A stretch of DNA of 64,000 nucleotides from Microvelia longipes (GCA_018340805.1 JACMZG010001870.1:15497651-15561650); one strand, 5' to 3'. Counted from the first letter of the stretch, positions 34,625-47,661 are shown. Program-made: numbers and translations. Notes: generated by a model not told the origin, from the letters alone.

Positions 34625-34713
34625 AGTTACTGAGACTGGGGTCATGGAGGGGGGAGTGGGGGAAGGTAGATTTGATTTAGATTTGAAAGGGGGGGGGGTC
34701 TCCTTGACCACGA

Positions 34714-34747
<34 letters not shown>

Positions 34748-34925
34748 ATACGAGATTTTTGTGTCCTAGACGTTTCTATGGGATACGATAGTTTTCGAAC
34801 GCTATCTTGGATCGAAATCAGAAAGCTCAGTACAAAAATCAGCCTTGTTAATGTCCAGAACCCTATTGTTTTTGAAATATGTGTGACGCCATTAACCCAC
34901 AAAAATGACCTAACAACATTTCAAA
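34625..34925 (+). repeat. Dispersed repeat family C with TA/TG microsatellite
   Basis: A block GGTCATGGAGGGGGGAG, a poly-G run near 34690, a (TA)n-(TG)n run at about 34715-34748, then GACGTTTCTATGGGA, AACGCTATCTTGGATCGAAA, and GTGTGACGCCATTAACCCAC. Shared with 51258-51460 and, in part, with 50150-50290. No inverted repeats or coding capacity. The class is unknown. Confidence 0.65.
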
Positions 34926-35384
34926 AAAATCACGAATCTTCATATAGTGTTTATATTGGGCTGAATGTTTTACACATATACTGCTATGTATGGTTCACAA
35001 ATATACTAGGTTTCATCGTATTATCAGCATTTGTTCCGATTTTATTGTTTGACATATATATGTCAAGTCAAACAACACATTGTGTCATTGATTGACGTAA
35101 TATAAACAAATGACGTATTTTTACTACTACATTTGAAAATTCGCTTCTATCGTGGCAGTATGCCACTTATATAAATTTTTAATATAAACTGATAAAGTAC
35201 AACAACCATGTTCACCAGGGAGAAGCGGCCCCAGCGCCGTCGCCGTTAGCGGGCGAAGCCGAAGGCCTTTTGTTTCTTTAAGGATCATGGCTACTAAATC
35301 TTCATGAAAATAGGCTAAAACGTTAAGAATTATTTGTAAGAAAATTTAACCACACAAAATATTAGAAATGTTTCATAATAATAA

Positions 35385-35596
35385 AAATAAAAAAATGCCC
35401 GTTTTAGGGCCTTTCGGCCCATCAGGATATTCACCCTGCGGGAACCACCTCAAGTGGGTTGCATCTACTACACTCTAAGAATTAATTAAAATAGTCAAAA
35501 TCTTTCATAAAATCTTAGAGTATAGCCCGGGCTGCGAACCCCGGACCTCCGGTGCTGAAATCGAATGCCTTTACGATCACGGCCACGGAGGCAGAC
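35385..35596 (-). mobile_element. tRNA-derived SINE, complete, with 13-bp target duplication
   Basis: TTCATAATAATAA occurs on both sides (35372-35384 and 35597-35609). Read on the - strand the 212-bp element starts with a tRNA-like head: an A-box-like TGGCCGTGATCG (35585-35574) and a B box GGTTCGCAGCC (35540-35530), giving an internal RNA polymerase III promoter. The body ends with GGGCCGAAAGGCCC, a hairpin capped by a GAAA tetraloop, then an A/T-rich tail next to the target duplication. It moves with the machinery of an unseen LINE. Confidence 0.85.
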
Positions 35597-35609
35597 TTCA
35601 TAATAATAA

Positions 35610-36925
35610 GAAAGATAAAATCCAAAGGTAGATAATTAACTAAAAATAAGAATGGCTCTATTTGAAACAAAAGAAGTAAATGTACTTTTGAGACACACAG
35701 AACAGATGGAGAATAATGACAGTTTGAGGTACTCAATTTAAGGGCCCTAAATTTCGCCCAAACACACGCTCTTTTAACAATTGGAGTCTTTAGTAAGGGT
35801 ATATGTATATTAAAATATGTTTTATTTAGCTGATACGATGTATTCAAAAGGCAAATTGGTAACAAGATAGGTCAACGAAATAAGTTAAAAGAAACAAGAA
35901 CTTAATTTTCAAGTTTATTTGACACATGTAAGTTTTGCTGCATACGTTTTGTAGTTGAAAGTTTGAGTTTTGGTGAGAGCTATATAGTTTTTCGACAAAT
36001 AAAATTACGAATCAAATAGTAATTTTATCGCCATATCAAATAAATATGAATTATCAAATGCATATGGGTGCCTGATTAAATAAAATAAAAACAGCTGACT
36101 AAATGACTTCGTAAAGCGCAGTAGAGTTCTTTGTGGAGAGACGTGTTGGTTTTTTGTGTACATGACTAAATTTTTAGATTGCCAGTGAGAAAGAAACATT
36201 GATTTCAATGTTTATGTTTTATTGACCTATAATGAGGTCGATTGCAATTATGGAAATCGAAAAACTCATAGTCGATTTCAGGTAAACTAACAAAAAGTCC
36301 GAGAAATCTCTATTTTTCTTATCTGTCAGTTTCAAACTTTAGTCGGCAATCAAGTATGTACTTCAAGTTCTGGACTCTTTTAAAAGAATTTCTAAATTTA
36401 ATAATAACAGATATTTAGAGAAGGATAAAATTTGTATACAACAAATATCAAGCATTTTCATTTAATAATAAAATACTCAACATTCTAAAGAAAGGAGTTT
36501 TCAGAAAAACGGAGAAGTTCGTCAGAAAAAAATGTTGTTTACTTGAAAAGGTTTAAGTTGATAGACCAAGGGGGGGGGATCAAGTTGAAAACTTTTATCC
36601 ACTTGTTAGATGAATGTGCGAAACGAGTTTTAGAAAATAAAGTCTGGAAAAGCTGGACCAGTCATTGAATGACCCCTTCTCGAGTAGTGGTAGACATTTT
36701 AGGCAATACAAGTATGTGTGGGGTCGTGTTGAAAAACTGTGCTGGACATTTTCAATTATTCCTAAGAGTTTTACATAATTCATTGAATTTATAAATAGAT
36801 TTCACTAATTCCAAAAGCGGAAAAAGTTGGTAAAATTAGTCAATGAACTATCCAGTGTTAACTTTTAGTAATAAAAACCTGCAGTTAAGGAGGCATAAAC
36901 AAACACTATATCTTTAAAACAATTG
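35610..36925. other. Intergenic or intronic DNA without recognised features
   Basis: No convincing exon. A poly-G run occurs near 36572. Confidence 0.5.
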
Positions 36926-36929
36926 GGTA

Positions 36930-37320
36930 CGGGGTACCTCGGAACTTTTCCTCATCACATCGGATTCGCTACGCTTCGGATCCGCTGGCCCTCAGAATAT
37001 ATGTTGTTAAATTTATACTAAAACGCGTCTTCGGACTTGCTTCGCTCGTCCTCAAACAGTAAATATATATTCGCGCTATTACCACATTTACGTTATAAAT
37101 GGCGTGCCAAATATCAAATGGATCGCAAAATATTTCCGCGTTTTATGCATTTTCAAGTCATTATAGCGAATTATTGACATCATGAAAATATTTTCTGGAA
37201 AGCACAACAACACATATAAACAGATTTTTGCACATAGATTCAACTCTCTGGCATAAATACTCTGAGAGCTGCGATGATAACTTACAAATACAGACAGACA
37301 ACTTTGTGAAAACTACTTTT
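36930..37320. mobile_element. Degenerate repeat, including family D end
   Basis: 36930-37060 carries GGGTACCTCGGAACTTTTCC and two GC-rich spots, GGATTCGCTACGCTTCGGATCC-like (22-nt imperfect palindrome at about 36962) and GACTTGCTTCGCTCGTCC. A related GGGTACCTCGACACTTTTCC block lies at 50989. From 37190 the motif GGAAAGCACAACA..., CAACTCTCTGGCATAAATAC and ACAGACAGACA is shared with 54180 and 59140 (family D). Confidence 0.55.
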
Positions 37321-38547
37321 TAGGCCTTGAAAACACCTAGATCGGATAATTCAGGTGACATCCCAGTTTCGGACTTTTTTTGCAATAAATAACGAAAAGT
37401 AAATAAATAGGGTTGCCTTATATTGTTTTAATAGTGTTTAAACAACTAGTACGTTCATACAGAGAATTCACTTTCATAAAAATTTAGATAAAATAACATT
37501 GGTCAAACCAAACATATTCTTATGGCCATAAGAAATGTAAATACCAATACAAACCTATTATCGTTTTGGGTGAATTGGCCTTGAACAATACGTTATCTCA
37601 TTATCCGGTCACACGGGGCATATCAAAACTATCACAACGAAAAAAGTTCTATTGTCTAAAAGAATTACTAGAGGGGAAAAAGTAGAAAATTCCAGGGCAA
37701 ACTACAAACCCCATGAGATGATAAGGAGACGGCAATCAAAACTTGCTCTGACCTTCTTCACTGCAATAATCAAATCAACGTGGGAAAGCCTAAAGGTAAA
37801 AGGAGTCTAACCCAGACCCTAGAAGAAAGTTAAGGGTATAGTTAGGGAACAACCCTCGTTCCGTCTCCGGAGAATGTCAGACACCCATTTCTTACCTTCT
37901 TAGGGTCGGACTTAATACTACTCTTTATATTAAATTAGAGAATTAATTCCCTTTTGGACATTTTCTGAGATTTTACTTGAAAACTTTATAAGAGGTGAGA
38001 AAATAAGAACTACAGAGTAAGAAAAACAATGACTTTATTCTAAAAAGTTTACTTGATTAAGAATTAAATAAACTTTAAGGGAAAGTTAAGTTTGAGAGGA
38101 CTTATTAAGTTGAATGGGACGTTTAAACGTCTCATTAATCTCAAATAACAATAGAATTAAAAGCAATAATTATAAAATGTCTTTTAATGAGCTTTTAAAG
38201 ACTTTTTATAGAGACTTTTAAAGACACGATTTCTAAAAAAGAAGAGAATTTTTATGTTAAAAAATAAACATATCACTAAATACAAACGAATTTTTGTAAG
38301 AGGGCTATCTTTTATAAATTCAAACTAAAAGGACTTTAATACAAAATATTAAATAATTACAGGCATTAAACTGCTCAAAAAATTTCGCATTAAATAATAT
38401 TTAATTTAATAATAATAATTGAAATAAGCATCGGTAAAGTTATGGTATGAAGCACAAGGGCTGGTTTATAAAATTATAACAAGCCTGACGAGTTAAAATG
38501 GGAATTAAAATCATATAGATCTTACCAGTCTAAGATAGTGTGGCAAT

Positions 38548-38882
38548 CATAGAGATGCATTACTAGAGGGGCCCTATAGGTTAAATTTTGAAGCATCGAA
38601 AAAATAACCAGGCCCACTTTCGATAGAAATAAAATGAAATAATTAGTACAAAATCACAATAACTTACATAGTAGGACGTTAAAAATACAAACTAAAACAA
38701 ACAATGCGCTGGAAGCCAAAATCAATTGATTTATTATAACCTTTTTTTTACCTTTACCTTTGATTTACTCTTGAAGGAGGTTTCGATAAGGTTACACAGA
38801 GCCACTGAGAGCTCTAAAAAGATGTTTTAGGCCGCTCAATGTATTGAGATAGGCTATACCCCCTCTAGTATATATCTCTAAG
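38548..38882 (+). mobile_element. hAT-like MITE (family H), with 8-bp target duplication
   Basis: Starts CATAGAGATGCATTACTAGA and ends TAGTATATATCTCTAAG. Flanked by GTGGCAAT (38540-38547) and GTGGCAAA (38883-38890), a 7-of-8 match. Inner blocks match the 10259 copy. 335 bp, no coding capacity. Confidence 0.82.
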
Positions 38883-38890
38883 GTGGCAAA

Positions 38891-40955
38891 GCCTCCTCCA
38901 ATAGCATAGCTTTTAATGCGGTGATCCAAAGTGATTCAAAGCTCTTTTAAAACACGTTGTTAGTAATGTAGCGTTTTTTTTAATGGACCCACATACGAGG
39001 TCTAAGTACCTAGGAAATTATTTCTTCCGGAATTTAAAAAAAATGTAGCGTTTAGTTTTGTACATCCCACATGGTGGGCATTCGGTGTACTCATTCGGAC
39101 AAGTATGATTTCCGATCAATAAAAGTAAAAACCAGGGCCCTGTTTCACGAAAGTACAGTAAGTTTTGTATACGTCTTGTATACCACAAGTAAAAAGCCAC
39201 AAGTTTACTAATAATTTTATGAAATTCATTTCACTAATGTATAAGAGTAGACTGGTAATTACAATTAATTTTTAATTTTCCTCATTTATACCATAGGTAT
39301 ATACGAAAAGTATTGTGTTTGCAAAAAAAACCCGAAACCGATAAGACATTGGAATCATCCGCTTCAGGTCTTTTTATACAATTGTATTAAAAACAGTAGG
39401 TTACAAATTTTATCTTTGATCTCCTAAGAAACCAGCATATTCTAGAAACCCTGCAATCGAATAAAATAAATAAATTCGTTCACTTGAAAAAAAACATGAG
39501 TAAATAAATAACTAGCCCTTATATATAAACAGTAAAGTTGTCTAAACTGAGGAATGCAGATTATATAAAATTAAATTATTTTTTTTATATAGCAGATGTT
39601 AGCTTAGCTCTTTGCTCTTAATGTACTTTGACATTATGCTAAGCAAACATTTAGCATAAAAACTTTACTTGAAAATATATTCTCAAGTTAATTACTTGAA
39701 CAAATTATTTTCAAAAAACCATCTTTTTCATTTTATTTCTGGCCCTAGTTTTAGCATGTAAAAATAATATCAGCTTGAAATAAGTTTAGCAAGTCGAACG
39801 AATTTCCTTCGAATAGGTTTGATTAATGCAACCATCAAAAAACGCAAAGGGAATATTTTGATGGTATCAGAACATTGCTTAAGCTAATGGGGCCTCGCAC
39901 ATCTACGTGGCATTAGCAATAAATTCACATATCAAATTCTGGATAGCGATGCAACTGTACATGTTTTAATTCTACGTGTAGAATCATCACATACTTTCGT
40001 TTATACATTTACTTATGCTCGCTGCTTATTGATAAGCAGTATCAAAAATATATTGTGATACTGAAAATTCTTTCTCCTTTCCATTTTAATATATTATTCT
40101 TAAAAGATTACCTAGCATAATTCTAAATAAATAATATTTGCAAAAATATGACGATGATTATTATTTTAAAATAATTAATACAAATATCTTGTTTTATTAT
40201 TAAAAGTTTAAAAAAATGGCTATACTCTCAGGTCTATTTCACCTTATAGCCTTTTCACTTCATAAGCGTATTATTGCAAGGAAAATTCTCTAAATGAGTT
40301 TTTTTTGCTCTGGAGTGGCATTAGATTAATTTACAAGCATGTTATGTTTAACATATTACCATGATTCTTTTTCCTGATTTAAAATTCTTTTTGAGTTTTA
40401 ATTTAAAACTCGTAACTTAACTCTAAAAAAATATACAAAATTTAAATTTAAAACTTTAATGTTAAATTAAAAACTACATGAAATGAAAAAAAAGCAAAAT
40501 AATTAGCATACATAATTACAACAAAAAATATAAAACAAGTATAACAAAATTATACTATAATTTGTTACATTAAAATTATAAAACAAGTAAGTAACCAAAA
40601 TACTCGTATATTTAAGCAATATACAAGGGGTAACATGCTCTTAATCGCATATAAATTTTGTCTCCCCATGTTGGCAGCATTGTTTACGGATAAGTCAACA
40701 ATGTTTAAGCAACATGTGTTTATTTTCACGATTTATTATCAACTAATGTCAGTTAAAATTTCTCCTGATCAAAGATTAACTTTCCTTATAAATAATATTT
40801 AAAAATACAAAATTGCGCGTATGAGAATTTGCATCAACTGTAAGGATTTATAAGGAGATAAAAAAATATTTTGACATTATAGAATTTCAACGCACATGGC
40901 TTTTACAACAAAGAAAAAAAGATTTAGTTGATTTTTCAAAATCACTCAAGGATTA
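38891..40955. other. AT-rich DNA without recognised genes
   Basis: No exon on either strand; open frames are short and lysine/phenylalanine-rich. Confidence 0.5.
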
Positions 40956-40959
40956 ACCT

Positions 40960-41160
40960 ACCTTATGACTTATATTAAATTCAATTTAAAGACACACACA
41001 ATTCTGTTTTTACAGGATTGTGCGTCTAAAAATGTGCATCGTATTACCACAAAAACTGTAAAACCTCTTTTGAAAACACTACTGTTACTGTTTTGCGCAA
41101 AAATGTGTGATATTCGCGATTCAAAGAGATAGTTGTAAAGTTGGCAATACCAATGGCGGG
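40960..41160. repeat. Dispersed repeat family E, copy 1
   Basis: Contains CACAATTCTGTTTTTACAGG and ATTGTGCG, a small imperfect hairpin, followed by a GCGCAAAAATGTGTG block. The same order recurs at 42525-42745. Confidence 0.5.
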
Positions 41161-42209
41161 AAAGCGAAAGGGAGATCAAAAATTTTTTATAATAGTATTA
41201 GCAGAGGAGACGATACAAATTTTTCTTTTTTTAGTTAATGTTTGATAAATGAGTTAAAAAATAATAGATCGACCACCGGTGCCAATATTTTATTTTTTAA
41301 TAAATTTATGATAAAATTCTAGTTTTATCATTTTAGTTCAATAATGTATGAGATAATAATGAAACGTGCAATGTGTTTAATAAAACATAAGTTGAAGTAA
41401 CAGAATTAATGTTATGATAATATTCGTAACATGGTGTATTGTTACGAGTCTGTGTCCATGTATGTCGTGTTCATGTTGTTTAGTTAATATACCTCAAAAC
41501 ATAACATGTAACTAAATTTAGTTACATTGACAATTTAATTATCTGACAAAGCCATAGGAAGTTAATTAATTTAACCCTTTATATACCATGAAAATTATCA
41601 ATAATATTCCTACCCTTAAACCCCCCAAATCGAACTAAATTTAATTTTATACTAACATAATTGACAGCGGACCAAATCCAGAAAAAAACAAATTACTGGT
41701 TTTCATTTAGTATTTATTTTGTATTTAATTTATTTTCAGAGTTTTTAATTTTACATGAACTATTAATATTTCATTCGCTGTCAAATTCTGAAGATGACGG
41801 TTATACAAGAAAAAATCTAATTATGTTATGCTTAAAACTAATTTACAATTCCAGTCGCTGTATTTATTCTATTATTAATAATTTAATTAAAATTAAATTA
41901 ATATGCAAAATTCAAATTACATTACTCTACATCTCTATTTATCTATCTTTATATTAGTAATATTCAGAATATATTAGTAACCCAACCCACAAATCGTATT
42001 TAGATGTTAGACATATAAATATAATATAATAATAATAATAATAATAGCATATAATTAATAACAATAAATATCATATAAAATATTTTATTTATATTTATTA
42101 TTATTATATTTAAACATATAATTAAATAATAAACATAATACAACACATGTCATGAAACCCTAAAGGCTTCCTTAAAGAGACCTAACAATTTCCTTACCTA
42201 AACTGTAAA

Positions 42210-42250
42210 CCTAACATTTTCCTTAAGGGCTCCTTAAGGAAAATGTTAGG
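42210..42250. repeat. Perfect 19-bp hairpin with 3-nt loop
   Basis: CCTAACATTTTCCTTAAGG at 42210-42228 is followed after GCT by its exact reverse complement at 42232-42250. Imperfect pairing continues outwards (TTACCTAAAC with GTTTAGGTTAA). Probably the middle of a small foldback element. Confidence 0.85.
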
Positions 42251-42524
42251 TTTAGGTTAAGAAAATGTCTTTGAATACGGGCCTAAATTAATTTTTTAAG
42301 AGTGTTTGTAACAATTTTGTAAAAAGTAAAGAGTTAATTTAATTTTTTTAAATTATAAGTTTAAAATTAGTTTTTAAATACAATTAAATAGTCCCTAGAC
42401 ATCTGTGGGGGTAAAAAGATTTGGACGATATCCGTATACTTTTATGAATTAAAATTAACGGCCCACTCCATGATTTATAACCGCGGTTCTAACACATGGC
42501 CCCCAACAACAAGGATTTTAAAGA

Positions 42525-42745
42525 CTATCACAATTCTGTATATACAGGATTGTACGTGTGAAAATTTGTATCAAGAAGAAGATACATAATGCACACAACA
42601 AATTGGTCACTCAAACATTAAAAGTAATAAAAAAATATATATTATTAAATATTTACTCTTATATAACTAACTACAATAAAACTCATGTTTAACACTAAAA
42701 CTGATAAAACCTCGACTATAAACAATACAGTTGCGCAAAAATATT
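42525..42745. repeat. Dispersed repeat family E, copy 2
   Basis: Contains CACAATTCTGTATATACAGG and ATTGTACGTGTG, then TTGCGCAAAAATATTT, the same order as at 40960-41160. Confidence 0.5.
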
Positions 42746-42759
42746 TAAGATAAGAACAA

Positions 42760-43985
42760 GTCGTGACTTGGCAAGAATGCTACTGAACAAAACTTAACTG
42801 TTTTCTGAACAATATGGATCAGTATGGACCTGACTTCTCCATTGAAGCTCTTGGAATTATCACTCTTGATACTTATTAGTCTTTGATACATATTAGCCTT
42901 TGGAAAGTCGCTTACAAGCGACTGAATTAACAAGCACAAGAGTTGCTTGATAATTGGAGTTCCCACACTATTACAACTATTTTTTTCTAAATTTAACAAT
43001 ACACATAATAATACCCAAGTTAAATAAATAAAAAATTAAACTTTTAATATAGCTAGCAAGGAAAATAAAAAGTTTTTTTGGTAGGAAAAGTATATAAATG
43101 GGGAAGAGAGAGAGAAATGTCATGATACATGTTTATAGAACTACAAGCAATGTGAATTATAGGCTAAACCCACAAGATCCTTCTCAAATACTTTCACTCC
43201 ACTACTGTGTAGAGGGGTTTACATACACCGTTAAACCAGTCTCGAAATCGATTCTAGAAATGAGAAAAACCCTACACATGAACAAGTATGAGCTTGAATT
43301 TATAAGTATTTACTTAAGGGTTTTAAGGGGATGAAGTAAATTGTCCGTACACTGATACTTTTCCCGCGTTTCCTTCCCATAACCCCGCATTTTTTTCGAG
43401 TATGTAAACAAAGTTTAGGATCTTTACTTGGGTTCATCTCTCAACTCAAATAACCAATTTTTTTCTACTTAGTATTTCTCTATTGCTGTTTCTTTATATA
43501 AATATTTACTGACGCTGAAATTTCTGCACATACACATTTAAATATTACTAACTGATAAAAATTTTAAAGTACGATTATGAGTGCAAGTAAAACAAGGATT
43601 TTTTAAATAAAGCTTTCAGCAGTAAGATGGGCATCAGAATCTAAACTTGGTGGCTGAAATTCTAACGCCCGAACAAAACACGCGAAATGAGTATATACAT
43701 AAACTTTAATTAAAAAGTACCTATTGTTTTAGAAAATTATTTACTTTAAACACTACTTTTTGACAATTTGTAGCTTTAAAATTATTAAAAGGTAAATGTG
43801 GTAATCAATTATGTGCACTACATATATCGAATATATATTAAAAAGAATACATACGGAGGAAGTATTACAATTTTAAATCTAAGGATTTACGCATTAAGGA
43901 AGAGTAGAGTCAGAATGTTGATCATACTTGTAAGTAAATAAAGGTAATAACTGAATAGACTTAGAACATCTATTATGTTAACTAA
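42760..43985. other. DNA without recognised genes
   Basis: A 78-codon + frame (43098-43334) has no supporting splice or homology signal. No element ends were recognised. Confidence 0.45.
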
Positions 43986-43989
43986 TACG

Positions 43990-44208
43990 TGAGTTCTGGC
44001 TCTGTCGGCGCCCTGATAAATTAGACGTAACGAAATAGAGTGGGGCATGACATTATGTCGAGCCATCGATGATGACGAAGGTCGAATGATGGAACAGTTC
44101 CCTGACGTAATATTGCATTTTGCTTATTACATTTCCTAGGTGTCTCTCGCTCAATTATAGTGTGTCAACTATTCATGTTTTTCAAAACTCGGGAGTATCA
44201 AATGATAA
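43990..44208 (+). mobile_element. Foldback element family A, single copy
   Basis: Shares GGGGCATGACATTATGTCGA, TCGAATGATGGAACAGTTCC, ACATTTCCTAGGTGTCTCTC and the end AGTATCAAATGATA with the DNAAF5 intron cluster. The left inverted arm is missing, so it is truncated. Confidence 0.75.
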
Positions 44209-44734
44209 ATGCCATTTTATAAAACCCCCATTATAAAGGATAGAGTGTTTAAAAAGTTATTTTTGGGGGGATCTTAAAACCTTTAACATGCAAGTTAGCT
44301 TTGTTACTCTGTCTATAAATACTAAACTAGTATATTTTCTCCATAAAATAAAAAGTAAGCCTATAAGCTCGACATGACTAGAAGGTCATTCAGTGTCACA
44401 TCCCACAACCCGAGAAGAGTCTAAAGAAATAGAGTTGATGGTTTGATAGAGCTGCCACTCTTGCTTTGTTTACCTTCCATTAGCTTTTAGAGAAAATTTC
44501 CCTTACATTGAACGACGATGATAAAATATAATGGCTTGATATTCAACCACATATTGATGTTTGTTTATAAAAGAAAACTGAAAAGAAACTCCAGGGAAAG
44601 AACATTAAAAAGCTTTTCTTACCGTATGCAAGGAGATTTTTTAAAAGGAAATTTGATAGAAAAAGCATTTTTAGAAAAGTAGTAAAAGACAACTTTGATA
44701 GTAGAGTTAAGATAAAGGAGCTATATAAACAAAG

Positions 44735-45075
44735 AAAGATACCTGGACACTCAACATGAACAGAGAAAAGATACCTGGACACTCAAACATGAACAGAGAA
44801 AAGATACCTGGACACTCAAACATGAACAGAGAAAAGATACCTGGACACTCAAACATGAACAGAGAAAAGATACCTGGACACTCAAACATGACAGAGAAAA
44901 GATACCTGGACACTCAACATGACCAGAGAAAAGATACCTGGACACTCAAACATGACCAGAGAAAGATACTGGACACTCAAAATGAACAGAGAAAGATACC
45001 TGGACACCAAACATGAACAGAGAGACACTCAAACAGAGAAAAGATACCTGGACACTCAAACATGAACAGAGAAGC
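44735..45075. repeat. 33-bp minisatellite
   Basis: About ten copies of a unit containing GAGAAAAGATACCTGGACAC. The first four are identical, later ones carry deletions and substitutions. As 33 is divisible by three it leaves frames that repeat MNREKIPGHSN on + and its antisense on -; these are not genes. Confidence 0.93.
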
Positions 45076-45284
45076 ATTCTTTTGTTACCCACTTTTCAAC
45101 TTTTTTGTCAAATCCTAAGATGAATTAAATATAGTAGGGATCATATGTTGAGGTAGGAATATAAAGGGTTCGTATTTTTCCATCTATTTTTCTGTACATA
45201 GGAGAGTGACGTCTCCTGGAGACCCGGTGTAACTGACTCTTCACTACTCTACACTAAACTATCATATTGTAGTAAGGAAAAAGT

Positions 45285-45497
45285 AAAAATAAAAAACAAG
45301 TCTCTCCAATGATGTTAAAGTATAATGACAAAACCAGCTTTCAGACTTGACAGTCCATCATCAGTGTTAAGAAACGGAAGTGATTGAGTCGTCCAACTTG
45401 TTGAAATCGACTAAAGTCGATGATGGACTGTCAAGTCTGAAAGCTGGCTTTGTCATTATACTTTAACATCAGTGGAGAGACTTGTTTTTTATTTTTC
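45285..45497. mobile_element. Palindromic Penelope-like fragment
   Basis: About 78-bp arms (45285-45362 and 45420-45497) are near-perfect inverted copies, separated by about 57 bp. Shared blocks: ACAAGTCTCTCC, GATGTTAAAGTATAATGACA, CAGCTTTCAGACTTGACAGT. The left arm, read on -, contains a hammerhead-like core; the right arm has lost it (TCGATGA instead of CTGATGA). The outer GTGGAGAGACTT block is also present at 52467. Confidence 0.7.
45320..45372 (-). ncRNA. Hammerhead-like motif in the left arm of the 45.3-kb palindrome
   Basis: On the - strand CUGAUGA (45364-45358) is followed by U, a 5-bp hairpin GGACU/AGUCU with loop GUCA, and GAAA (45342-45339). UUAACA upstream can pair partly with UGUCAUU downstream as stem I. 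The cleavage position is not clear, so it may be decayed. Confidence 0.45.
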
Positions 45498-45499
45498 CT

Positions 45500-47030
45500 T
45501 ATATCTGGACTCCACAAGTCTATTTTTTATTATCATATTGTGGTAATTTCAGGTCTCCAAGCTACGTCACAACCCTCTAAGACATGCGAGAATGAGGGCG
45601 AGTCCTTATGTACTGGGTTCCAACTTTTCTATTGAAATTATTTTATCTCCATATTTAATTCACCTGAATCATATCTCATATCCTACATATCTAATTCTTA
45701 ATAATATAATGCACAATAAAGGTTTGACTAACACGAGCGTAGCCATTGATATTAAATAAATAAAGTTCATATAAATATAATTCATACAAATAAAACAATA
45801 AATGTTTATAAAATTATACGCCTCTAAATATGCAGCCTTAATACTTAAAAGTAAAGGTTTTAACATGATAATATATCAAGTAATATATAGAGACTAGTCT
45901 TTCAGTAGTAGTAAATCAAAGTAAGAAAAAAAAAATAAAATTGAGACAAGAGCTATTCGAAAAAAAAGCAAAAATATTTTAATTCTTTATAAGGACTCAA
46001 GAGAAAAATATTGATAAAAAGGATAAAAATAGAGGCACAGCTGTGGAAAACTTTTTGAATTAAAGTATTTAAAACAGGCAACTCTGTATAAAAAGCATAA
46101 CAAATCAGAGTTCGGCTCCAAGAGTAGGAAAAATATATATTTTTTTAACTCGAACAGAACTTGTTTAAACTTCTGCACCTAACACCCGTTTATCTTTTAC
46201 TGTTACTTTTTAAAACGGATAAAAAGGAGGAAAGAACTGTTTTTTAAATGCCGACGAGCCTAAAACGAGGGGTAGAGGTTAAGAGAAGGAATAATTAATG
46301 TCTGAAAAGGAAAAAAAACGACATTAGCATGCAGGCTGAATGTTTCCAACAATACATCACTTCGGTGGAAAAAAGAAGGTAAAAGCGGGTTAGTAAAACT
46401 CTTTAGCTCTTATAGGACTTAGTGAAAATCCCTGACACTAGATGGCAGTACTAACAACATTGTCCAAATAAAAAAGAAGAGAACTATAGAGCTAGAGAGG
46501 TAATGAAAAAGAATACTAAAATGTAACAATTATATACAAAAGGGCAAAATAGGTTGGGGATTAGAAAATTTAAGGACAACCAGATAAAAATCTCTTACAG
46601 AAACATAATAAACATTAACCTTTTTCAGTTTTGTATTTTTTTGTGAACTTTTAAATTTTTAAGAGGTTTGAAATAAAAGAAAGTATAATTAATACTTCTA
46701 GTAGTATTAGTCTCTATAATTGATAATTATCGATTTTGTGACACTATATTGAAAAGTAAAATATTGCAATATATGTAAAAACAATTTGCTTTTATACATA
46801 TAGTGTCCAATTAGTATAATAAAATCAGTAATCAGTTGAAATTTTATATATTAATGTCTAAATTTGCTTTGTTCAGTATTGAACGACTACAATAAAATTT
46901 ATATTCGTAATTAGTCTAAAAGTTATAATGTCGGGATAAAACATCAAAGGTGAAAATATTTATAGATATCTCTCCAAGGTTTTTAGTTAAATATATTAGA
47001 AGAAGTAAAGAATAAATTTAAACCAGAAGG
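45500..47030. other. DNA without recognised genes
   Basis: AT-rich. No exon or bounded element recognised. Confidence 0.5.
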
Positions 47031-47035
47031 TCTTT

Positions 47036-47192
47036 CTGACTTCTGATGACCAATGTCAAATAATGGAACAGTTCCCAGATGTAGCACTGCATTTTGCTTG
47101 TTACATTTCCTAGGTGTCTCTCGTCTCGTCTCTCCGTTATATTGTGCCAACTATTCATGTTTTGCAAAACTCGGTAGTATCAAATGATATAC
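47036..47192 (+). mobile_element. Foldback element family A, truncated copy
   Basis: Begins within the element (AATAATGGAACAGTTCCCAG) and ends at the usual border AGTATCAAATGATAT. Only the right half is present. Confidence 0.75.
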
Positions 47193-47337
47193 AGAAGGTC
47201 TTTCACTCAATGCTTCTTCATCCGCTTCGGAGGATTATCTGGTATTAAAGAGTCAACTAAAGGACTAATATAATCAGATAAGGATAGATGGAAGGACTGA
47301 TATCATGATCGGCATAGATCATGCTATGCCGATCTGT

Positions 47338-47378
47338 ATCTCTCTCCCTCTCTCTCTCTCTCTTCTCTCCTCTCTCTC

Positions 47379-47438
<60 letters not shown>

Positions 47439-47442
47439 TATA
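47338..47442. repeat. Compound (TC)n-(TA)n microsatellite
   Basis: About 45 bp of TC-rich repeat run directly into about 55 bp of TA repeat. Confidence 0.95.
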
Positions 47443-47593
47443 AGTGTACTTTAAGATCATCAATGTAGGGTTTGTTTGGGAATAGAATAAAGCATTGGTA
47501 ATAGTTTTTAGATTTTATATAATTAATAAAACACAATATTTAAAAAAGAAAAAACTTATTTATTATACTTTGTCTATCACAATATTATTACAA

Positions 47594-47643
47594 TTTATTC
47601 AGACGCGTTTCGGGACGTTTCCCATCTTCAGTGTATGAATAAA
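47594..47643 (-). ncRNA. Hammerhead-like ribozyme motif, - strand copy
   Basis: Same core as the + strand copy (CUGAAGA at 47631-47625). Stem I has two mismatches in eight, so it is slightly weaker. Predicted cleavage follows the base at 47602. Confidence 0.62.
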
Positions 47644-47661
47644 CTAAACTAAACTTGTTTA

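Noticed and set aside
35415..35435. CTGATGGGCCGAAAGGCC in the SINE as a hammerhead core
   Set aside because: The CUGAUGA core is not complete and GAAA lies in the loop of the hairpin, not after it. It is a GNRA-capped stem, not a ribozyme.
35530..35590. A true tRNA gene on the - strand
   Set aside because: B box present, but acceptor stem pairing and anticodon arm are not convincing and the unit sits inside a SINE bounded by target duplications.
41790..41825. CTGAAGATGA followed by an A-rich stretch as another hammerhead
   Set aside because: No stem II hairpin and no properly placed GAAA with pairing flanks.
41661..41957. 98-codon + frame
   Set aside because: Composition (Ile, Leu, Asn, Lys, Ser) is that of chance frames in this AT-rich DNA; no splice sites or homology.
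44707..45016. Open frames repeating MNREKIPGHSN or its antisense
   Set aside because: 33-bp minisatellite without stops in several frames; no gene signals around it.
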